Shown piece by piece: positions 58,908 to 64,000 of a stretch of DNA of 64,000 nt; position 1 is the first letter of the stretch, and the number at the start of each line of letters is the position of its first letter. The stretch is from Phorcysia thermohydrogeniphila (GTDB lineage Bacteria; Aquificota; Aquificia; Desulfurobacteriales; Desulfurobacteriaceae), in the NCBI RefSeq assembly GCF_004339575.1, contig NZ_SMFV01000003.1, positions 124,001-188,000 on the forward strand, given 5' to 3'. A program made the position numbers and the translations under genes. The notes beneath the pieces were generated by a model. It worked only from the letters and a program-made list of their open reading frames with translations. It searched no databases and was not told the DNA's origin.

Positions 58908-59946
58908 GAATCTTTTCCTCATTAGGCGAATTTATAACACCCTTTTCGGTAATTATCGCCGTTATGTTCTCGTGTGGCGTAACGTCAAAGGCGGGATTTT
59001 TAACCTTAGCCCCGTAAGGAGCTATGCGGCAGTCACGACAGTGGCAGAAGAGAACCTCCTCTGGAGCTCTCTCCTCTATGGGAATCTCCTTACCGCTCCT
59101 TATTGAGAGGTCAAAGGTTGAGGTGGGAGCAGCAACGTAGAAAGGAATGCCGTGCTCCTTTGCAAGGACTGAAAGGGCATAAGTTCCTATCTTGTTGGCC
59201 GTGTCGCCGTTTAGGGCAATCCTGTCCGCTCCGACTATTACACAGGTAATCTCTCCAGAGGCCATGAGCCAGCCTGCCATGTTGTCGGTTATGAGGTAGT
59301 AGGGAATTCCTTCCTGCTGTAATTCCCAAGCTGTAAGCCTTGCCCCCTGAAGGTAAGGACGGGTCTCATCAACGTAAACTGTTATCTCTTTACCCGCCTC
59401 AACGGCGGCCCTGATAACGCCGAGAGCCGTTCCGTAGCCGGCAGTTGCGAGAGCTCCCGTGTTACAGTGGGTAAGGATGACTTCGCGGGAAGAAAGGAGC
59501 TCCGCTCCGTACTGGCCTATTTTCTTGTTTGTTTCAACGTCCTGCTGTTCAATGTTCACAGCTTCTGTTTCAAGGGCCGCAACGATGTCCTCAATAGTCC
59601 TTCCCGCCTCAACTATCCTCTTCATTTTCTTTAAAGCCCAGAAGAGGTTAACTGCCGTTGGACGGGTTGCAGCGAGCCTGTTGATTATCAGTTCAAGCTT
59701 AGCTTTAAAGTCCAAAAAGTTCTTGGTTTCTCCCGCTACCTCCTTTGCGCCAAGAACAACTCCGTAAGCAGCAACAACGCCTATAGCGGGAGCTCCCCTA
59801 ACGACCATCTCCTCTATTGCCCGTGCAACACACTCGTAGTCCTTACACTCAATCCACTCTTCCTTTAGAGGAAGCTTCCTCTGGTCAAGGAGTAGGAGGG
59901 AATCTCCTGTCCACTTTAGAGGACGTATATCCTTTATTCTCGCCAT
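58888..59946 (-). CDS. mtnA: S-methyl-5-thioribose-1-phosphate isomerase
   Basis: 352 residues of the eIF2B-like fold. RGAPAIGVVAAYG, LTHCNTGALATAGYGTALG, DETRPYLQGARLTAWEL, VGADRIALNGDTANKIGTY (catalytic Cys/Asp region) and YVAAPTSTFD. It isomerises the product formed by MtnP after phosphorolysis (gene at 17.2 kb). It is followed by gspK with overlap. Confidence 0.95.
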   Translation of the reverse strand: MARIKDIRPLKWTGDSLLLLDQRKLPLKEEWIECKDYECVARAIEEMVVRGAPAIGVVAAYGVVLGAKEVAGETKNFLDFKAKLELIINRLAATRPTAVNLFWALKKMKRIVEAGRTIEDIVAALETEAVNIEQQDVETNKKIGQYGAELLSSREVILTHCNTGALATAGYGTALGVIRAAVEAGKEITVYVDETRPYLQGARLTAWELQQEGIPYYLITDNMAGWLMASGEITCVIVGADRIALNGDTANKIGTYALSVLAKEHGIPFYVAAPTSTFDLSIRSGKEIPIEERAPEEVLFCHCRDCRIAPYGAKVKNPAFDVTPHENITAIITEKGVINSPNEEKILEFFRE

Positions 59947-59949
59947 TTC

Positions 59950-60423
59950 CTACCTCCTCTTAACGACTAAGACAGGACACTCGGCCTTTTTTATGACTGC
60001 CTTGGCCGTGCTTCCAATCTCAAGGATTCTCTCCATAAGTCCTTTACCGTGGTAACCGATAACTATAACGTTAACCCCTTCCTCCTCTGCCACCCTGACT
60101 ATCTCGTCTGAGGGAGTTCCTACGGTGAGAACCTTCTTTACATTAAAACCTGCCTTCTCAAAGTCCCCTGCAAGGATGTCAAGCATCTCTTGGTGGCGCT
60201 TTAGAACTTCCCTTTCAACTTCGGGCAGGTGGGAGTAGAGAAGAGCAACGTCAAGGGCAAAGGGGTCGTCAAACTGGGGAAGGCTAAACTCAAGTGGAGA
60301 TATAACGTGGAGGAGAACAACCTCCTCTGCTCCGGCCTCCCTTAGCTTTAAGGCGTAATCCTTTGCAGTTTCTGCAAGTTCAGAAAAATCGGTCGGGTAG
60401 AGGACTTTCTTAAAAAGTGGCAT
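59950..60423 (-). CDS. Universal stress protein UspA family
   Basis: 157 residues: KKVLYPTDFSELAETAKDYAL start and the nucleotide-binding GxxGxG-like end VIGYHGKGLMERILEIGSTA, consistent with an ATP-binding Usp. It sits three bases upstream of mtnA. Role unspecified. Confidence 0.88.
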   Translation of the reverse strand: MPLFKKVLYPTDFSELAETAKDYALKLREAGAEEVVLLHVISPLEFSLPQFDDPFALDVALLYSHLPEVEREVLKRHQEMLDILAGDFEKAGFNVKKVLTVGTPSDEIVRVAEEEGVNVIVIGYHGKGLMERILEIGSTAKAVIKKAECPVLVVKRR

Positions 60424-60455
60424 TAAACACCTCTTTTATTTGGCTTTGTGAAAAA

Positions 60456-61235
60456 TCATAGCATTTTTTCTTTTGCCTCCTGCCAAAGGAGCTCCATCTC
60501 GTCAACAGACATATCCTCAAGCTTCTTTCCCATCTCCTTAGCCCTTTTCTCCATATACCTAAACCTCTTCTCAAACTTCTCGTTCGCCTTAGAAAGGGCT
60601 AACTCTGGATTGATACCCAAGAACCTAACCAAGTTAATGGCCATAAAGAGGAGGTCTCCGGCCTCTTCCTCCAATTTTTCCCTATCCCCTTCTTTTAGTG
60701 CCTCTGAGAGCTCCTCAATCTCCTCCTTCATCTTCTCCTTTATTCCATCAAAGCTATTCCAGTCAAAACCTACCTTTGCCGCCCTCTTCTGTAACTTGTA
60801 GGCCCTCTCCCAAGAGGGTAAAGACTCTGGAATCCCGTCAAGGAGAGACTCCTTCTTCTTCCCTTCCTTCTCCTTAAACTTGTCCCACTCCTTTAAAACA
60901 TCATCGGCAGTTTTTATGTCCTCCCTGTCTCCAAAAACGTGGGGATGACGGAAGACAAGTTTTTTAGCAATGGCGTCAACAACATCGCTTACATCAAACT
61001 TTCCCTCTTCCTTTGCTATCTGGGAGTGAAAGACTATCTGAAGCAGAAGGTCTCCAAGCTCTTCTTTCAGACCCTCAAAGTCCTTCTTCCTTATGGCGTC
61101 AACGACTTCATAGGTTTCCTCTATAAGGTAAGGAACAAGGGACTCGTGGGTCTGTTTTCTGTCCCAAGGACACCCTTGGGGAGACCTTAACTTTTCCATT
61201 ATTTTCACCAAATCATCAAAAGAGTACTTTTTCAT
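60456..61235 (-). CDS. mazG: Nucleoside triphosphate pyrophosphohydrolase MazG
   Basis: 259 residues with two MazG-type helical repeats: LRSPQGCPWDRKQTHESL then EETYEVVDAIRKKDFEGLKEELGDLLLQ (EExxE-x-D metal site), and a second EEIEELSEALKEG...EEEAGDLLFMAIN. It hydrolyses noncanonical or excess NTPs. Standard length. Confidence 0.93.
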   Translation of the reverse strand: MKKYSFDDLVKIMEKLRSPQGCPWDRKQTHESLVPYLIEETYEVVDAIRKKDFEGLKEELGDLLLQIVFHSQIAKEEGKFDVSDVVDAIAKKLVFRHPHVFGDREDIKTADDVLKEWDKFKEKEGKKKESLLDGIPESLPSWERAYKLQKRAAKVGFDWNSFDGIKEKMKEEIEELSEALKEGDREKLEEEAGDLLFMAINLVRFLGINPELALSKANEKFEKRFRYMEKRAKEMGKKLEDMSVDEMELLWQEAKEKML

Positions 61236-61301
61236 CCCTTCCTCCTTGAGACGGGAAAAAGCAGGGTCGTGCAGGAAAAAAGATAAGCCTGAAGGGAATG
61301 G

Positions 61302-61604
61302 TTAGAACCTTTCTATGACGGGAACGGGATTGATTTCCTTAATAGACCTGACCTGTGGCCTGTAGATGAGCTCCCAGTCAACAACGGGGAGCTCCCCCGT
61401 TTTTTTAAAGATTTTCCACTTGGCTTCAGAAATAGCCTTTGATACCTCCTTAAAGAGCTCGTAGCTAAAGGGCTCCGTAACAACAATCTTAAGCCTTACT
61501 CCCTTTTCTCCATCCTTAAGTGGCAGAAGGTCAACATCCCTAACAAAGGGAAGATCTTTTAAAGAGTCCTCAACTGTTACAGCAACCTTTAAGAGGTTCA
61601 CCAC
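61302..61604 (-). CDS. Small partner of HEPN module 2
   Basis: 100 residues, not recognised by family name. Strand-rich start, DVDLLPLKDGEKGVRLKIVV, a helix (ELFKEVSKAISEAKWKIF) and an end GELPVVDWELIYR. It follows the HEPN gene by 8 nt. The layout of an LKIVV strand, then a helix, then PVVDWE parallels the partner at 28660 (LKIIV, helix, PSVNWE). A reduced nucleotidyltransferase-like fold is suspected, lacking the GS motif. Confidence 0.55.
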   Translation of the reverse strand: MVNLLKVAVTVEDSLKDLPFVRDVDLLPLKDGEKGVRLKIVVTEPFSYELFKEVSKAISEAKWKIFKKTGELPVVDWELIYRPQVRSIKEINPVPVIERF

Positions 61605-61612
61605 CCCTCCCT

Positions 61613-61996
61613 TTAGATTCGCTTTGACTCGTAGCTGAGTATTAGGCTCTTCACCCTTGAAACGTACTCCTCCACCTTTGAGGCGTGGCTTTTTGAAAAG
61701 GCTATCCCGTAGTACTCAAGTCCCTTAACAACCGCGTAGAGCTCTTCTGCAAAAACTGTCAGTTTTTGAAGCTGTTCAGGTCTAAAAATTCCCCTTCTGT
61801 AGAGCTTCTTTATAAAGAGAGAAAGGAGCTCCGGGTAGCTCTTCACACCAATTGCGTCTGTGCCAACTACTCCCTGCATAAAGTAGAAAAAGGCCTGATA
61901 ACAGTTTGAGAGGGCAGAGTTCAAGTAGTCGTTTTCCAAGGCCATCCAAGCTACTTTTAACCTTTCTTCAGCCTTTTTTAGACTTTCCCTTTCCAT
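61613..61996 (-). CDS. HEPN-domain-like protein (module 2)
   Basis: 127 residues, all helical, with a HEPN-like first half (AEERLKVAWMALENDYLNSALSNCYQAFFYFMQGV) and a later EYYGIAFSKSHASKVEEYV segment. The RNase-type Rx4-6H motif is not clear. It is the first gene of a two-gene module like that at 28.3 kb. Upstream ATG context TAAGGTTAAAAT is a weak ribosome site. Toxin or nucleotide-binding function is not shown. Confidence 0.65.
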   Translation of the reverse strand: MERESLKKAEERLKVAWMALENDYLNSALSNCYQAFFYFMQGVVGTDAIGVKSYPELLSLFIKKLYRRGIFRPEQLQKLTVFAEELYAVVKGLEYYGIAFSKSHASKVEEYVSRVKSLILSYESKRI

Positions 61997-62114
61997 ATTT
62001 TAACCTTAACAAACTTTTAGAACATTTATTATTGTATCATAAATTCAGTATTGCAAAGGTCGGAAAGAAACATTTTGTATAAATTCCTGTGAAAAACTTT
62101 GCGGAGAGAAGAGG

Positions 62115-63533
62115 ATGGGAATAAAGGTCTTCAATACGCTAACCGAGAAGAAAGAGGAGTTCGTTCCCCTTGAGGGTAAAACCGTCAGGATGTACGTCTG
62201 TGGCCCAACAGTTTACGACCACGCCCACATAGGTCACGCAAGGAGTGCAGTCGTCTTTGACGTTATTAGAAGGTGGCTTGAGTACAGGGGTTACGAGGTC
62301 ATATACGTTCGCAACTACACAGACATAGACGACAAAATCATAAAGAGGTCAAGGGAAGAGGGAATACCTTGGTACGAGGTAGCCCAGAAGTACATAGACT
62401 CCTACGAAGAGGATATGAGGGCTCTCAACGTCAAAGAGCCAACCTACAAGCCGAGGGTTACAGAGCACATACCGGAGATAATAGAGGTAATAAAAGGGCT
62501 CATTGAGAAAGGTTACGCCTACGAAGCAAACGGAGACGTCTACTTCTCCGTAGAAAAGTTCCCCGGTTACGGAAAGCTCTCTAAGAGGAAGTTAGAAGAG
62601 CTCATAGCCGGAGCTCGGATAGAGCCGGGAGAGGGTAAAAAGAACCCCCTTGACTTTGCCCTCTGGAAAAAATCAAAGGAAGGCGAACCGGGATGGGAAT
62701 CCCCTTGGGGAATCGGCAGGCCCGGCTGGCATATAGAGTGTTCTGCAATGTCAATGAAGTATCTCGGCGAAACGATGGACATTCACGGTGGAGGACTTGA
62801 CCTAATCTTTCCACATCACGAAAATGAAATAGCCCAATCTGAGAGCTACACCGGAAAACCTTTCGTCCGTTACTGGATTCACAACGGCTTCGTAATGGTC
62901 AACAAGGAGAAGATGAGCAAGTCCCTCGGAAACTTCTTTACAGTAAAGGAAATCCTTGAAAAGTTCTCCCCGGACGTCCTAAGGCTCTTTTTACTTTCAA
63001 CCCACTATAGAAGCCCGATAGACTTCTCAACAGAAAGGCTTGAAGAGGCAGAAAGGAGCTTAAAGAGGCTACTAAACTTCCTTGACTCCAAGGAGGTAAT
63101 ACGTTCCTTACCCGAAAAGGGCGAAGAAGAAGACGTTATTGACGTTGAAAGCTACAGGAAAAAGTTTGAAGAGGCTATGGACGACGACTTTAACACTGCA
63201 AAGGCTTTCGGTGTTCTCTTTGAACTTGTAAAAGAGGCAAATCAGCTTAAGGACAGATACCTTAGGGAAGGCAGGATACCAAAAGCGACAAAAACCTCCC
63301 TCGTTGAAGCAGTAGAGCTTGTTGAAAACATGCTTAAGCTCTTGGGACTAAAGCTTGAAAGGGAGAAGGAAGAGGGAATTGAAGATGAGCTGATAAAGCT
63401 TTTAATAGAGGTAAGGGGAGAGCTCCGAAAGCGCAAAATCTTTGACCTTGCAGACAGGATAAGGGACAGATTGAAAGAGCTGGGAATAACCTTAGAGGAC
63501 CTCCCAACGGGAACTGTTTACAAGAAAGGCTAA
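62115..63533 (+). CDS. cysS: Cysteinyl-tRNA synthetase
   Basis: Class Ia synthetase of 472 residues. It has MYVCGPTVYDHAHIGHARSAV (HIGH and Cys28 zinc ligand), WHIECSAMSM, GGGLDLIFPHHENE (zinc His), and KMSKS in KEKMSKSLGNFF. Full length and intact. ATG 62115 is preceded by AGAGAAGAGG. A small membrane gene follows 1 nt later. Confidence 0.97.
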   Translation: MGIKVFNTLTEKKEEFVPLEGKTVRMYVCGPTVYDHAHIGHARSAVVFDVIRRWLEYRGYEVIYVRNYTDIDDKIIKRSREEGIPWYEVAQKYIDSYEEDMRALNVKEPTYKPRVTEHIPEIIEVIKGLIEKGYAYEANGDVYFSVEKFPGYGKLSKRKLEELIAGARIEPGEGKKNPLDFALWKKSKEGEPGWESPWGIGRPGWHIECSAMSMKYLGETMDIHGGGLDLIFPHHENEIAQSESYTGKPFVRYWIHNGFVMVNKEKMSKSLGNFFTVKEILEKFSPDVLRLFLLSTHYRSPIDFSTERLEEAERSLKRLLNFLDSKEVIRSLPEKGEEEDVIDVESYRKKFEEAMDDDFNTAKAFGVLFELVKEANQLKDRYLREGRIPKATKTSLVEAVELVENMLKLLGLKLEREKEEGIEDELIKLLIEVRGELRKRKIFDLADRIRDRLKELGITLEDLPTGTVYKKG

Positions 63534-63534
63534 G

Positions 63535-63753
63535 ATGGGTAAGTTAGAAAAGGAGATTGAATTTTACAGAGACTTGTTTAGCAAAGTGTTTACCCTGTTT
63601 CTCGTAGTAAGTGGGGGAACTGTTGCCCACTTCTCACAGAAGGGAGTGGATTTACTTACCGCAGTAGGCATCCCTGTTTCGTTAATTCTACTTTGTTCTG
63701 TCTTAGTAACCGGATATCTTTATAAAAGTAAGGTAAATCAACTGGAGGACTAA
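63535..63753 (+). CDS. Small two-helix membrane protein
   Basis: 72 residues, not recognised. A charged start (MGKLEKEIEFYRDLF), one hydrophobic helix (about 17-31) and a second (44-62). It lies one base after cysS and is followed by two more short membrane genes, so these appear to form a small run of membrane peptides. Confidence 0.55.
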   Translation: MGKLEKEIEFYRDLFSKVFTLFLVVSGGTVAHFSQKGVDLLTAVGIPVSLILLCSVLVTGYLYKSKVNQLED

Positions 63754-63757
63754 GCTA

Positions 63758-63853
63758 ATGGAAACTTTAGTCGTAGCTATATTTGCCCTTATGTTCATCA
63801 CCTTAGGACTATTTTTCATCTACCTTGCTGTTCCGAGTAAAAAACACAGTTAA
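63758..63853 (+). CDS. 31-residue membrane peptide
   Basis: METLVVAIFALMFITLGLFF, then IYLAVPSKKHS and TAA. It is a single hydrophobic helix with a basic tail. CTGGAGGAC, a good ribosome binding site, is seven bases upstream within the previous gene. Short but well started; no family match. Confidence 0.5.
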   Translation: METLVVAIFALMFITLGLFFIYLAVPSKKHS

Positions 63854-63870
63854 CGCTAAAGGCAAAAAAG

Positions 63871-64000
63871 ATGGGTATCTACGACAGGGACTACTACAGG
63901 GAAAGAAAGGAGACCTCTAAAAGGTCGTTGTTTAAAGTTGCCTACTGGGTTATGGTTGGACTTTTTGTTCTGGCCTTTGTTGTTTACGTTCTGGCAGTCT
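63871..64000 (+). CDS. Membrane protein, 3' end beyond window
   Basis: Only the first 43 residues are present: MGIYDRDYYRERKETSKRSL, then a hydrophobic helix that runs off the window. The MGIYDRDYYR start occurs in several families (some rhomboid-like or aspartyl-protease-like membrane proteins), so the family cannot be chosen here. Confidence 0.5.
   Translation, partial: MGIYDRDYYRERKETSKRSLFKVAYWVMVGLFVLAFVVYVLAV

Noticed and set aside
60960-61300. A tRNA or small RNA gene in the gaps around mazG.
   Set aside because: No cloverleaf, CCA end or T-arm consensus could be found; the gap at 61236-61301 holds only short AT/GC-mixed sequence.

Overview
The window reads as a compact chromosome segment of a thermophilic, anaerobic, probably chemolithoautotrophic bacterium. 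Gene content (UbiD/UbiE quinone genes, two multiheme c-type cytochromes, selenophosphate synthetase, a DUF39 homocysteine protein, a type II secretion pseudopilus operon, MTA salvage) and the very tight, overlapping Lys/Glu-rich genes fit Aquificota, perhaps a Desulfurobacteriaceae member. That placement is inference; there is no rRNA or tRNA gene here to test it.

Layout. 1-4.9 kb: efp, a lipoprotein, then purE, a DUF89 protein, tsaC, fmt and a PerR-type regulator. 5-6.1 kb: a repeat-bearing acidic lipoprotein. 6.2-10.9 kb: a four-gene overlapping minus-strand operon encoding a DUF6884-like protein, a UvrD-like helicase, a Cas4/RecB-like Fe-S nuclease and a DpdA-type guanine transglycosylase, a candidate 7-deazaguanine DNA-modification/defence locus. 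11-15.7 kb: dsbC-like, ABC ATPase, PfpI, MidA, dprA, pgeF. 15.7-17.2 kb: three unrecognised overlapping genes, the last with a PD-(D/E)XK-like signature. 17.2-28.9 kb: mtnP, PilZ, hisF, zinc-ribbon/Nif3 pair, ubiD, a BrnT-like toxin-antitoxin pair, surE, ferredoxin, holA, rseP and a HEPN module. 29.9-30.4 kb: an orphan three-repeat CRISPR array. 30.8-34.3 kb: smc. 34.3-45.9 kb: octaheme cytochrome, ubiE, pfkB, nusA-rimP operon, smpB, S1 protein, ispH, plsC, rsmH, thrB, DUF39. 45.9-54 kb: rimO, selD, a SurA-like foldase and a giant octaheme cytochrome. 54-64 kb: ruvBA, gspNMLK, mtnA, uspA, mazG, a second HEPN module, cysS and small membrane proteins.

The strongest result is two in-frame UGA (selenocysteine) genes close together: selD, with Sec at residue 15, and the multiheme cytochrome, with a candidate Sec at residue 139. 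Each UGA is followed, exactly 11 nt later, by a hairpin with G-U inside a four-base loop, which is the geometry of a bacterial SECIS. Ordinary gene callers would truncate selD and split the cytochrome into two genes. The cytochrome also carries a signal peptide and a C-terminal Gly-run/Cys/hydrophobic/Arg-Lys sorting tail, so it is probably a surface selenocytochrome.

Other signals are a strong excess of the palindrome GAGCTC across genes on both strands and in different reading frames, and two HEPN modules of the same gene order whose small partner proteins appear related to each other.
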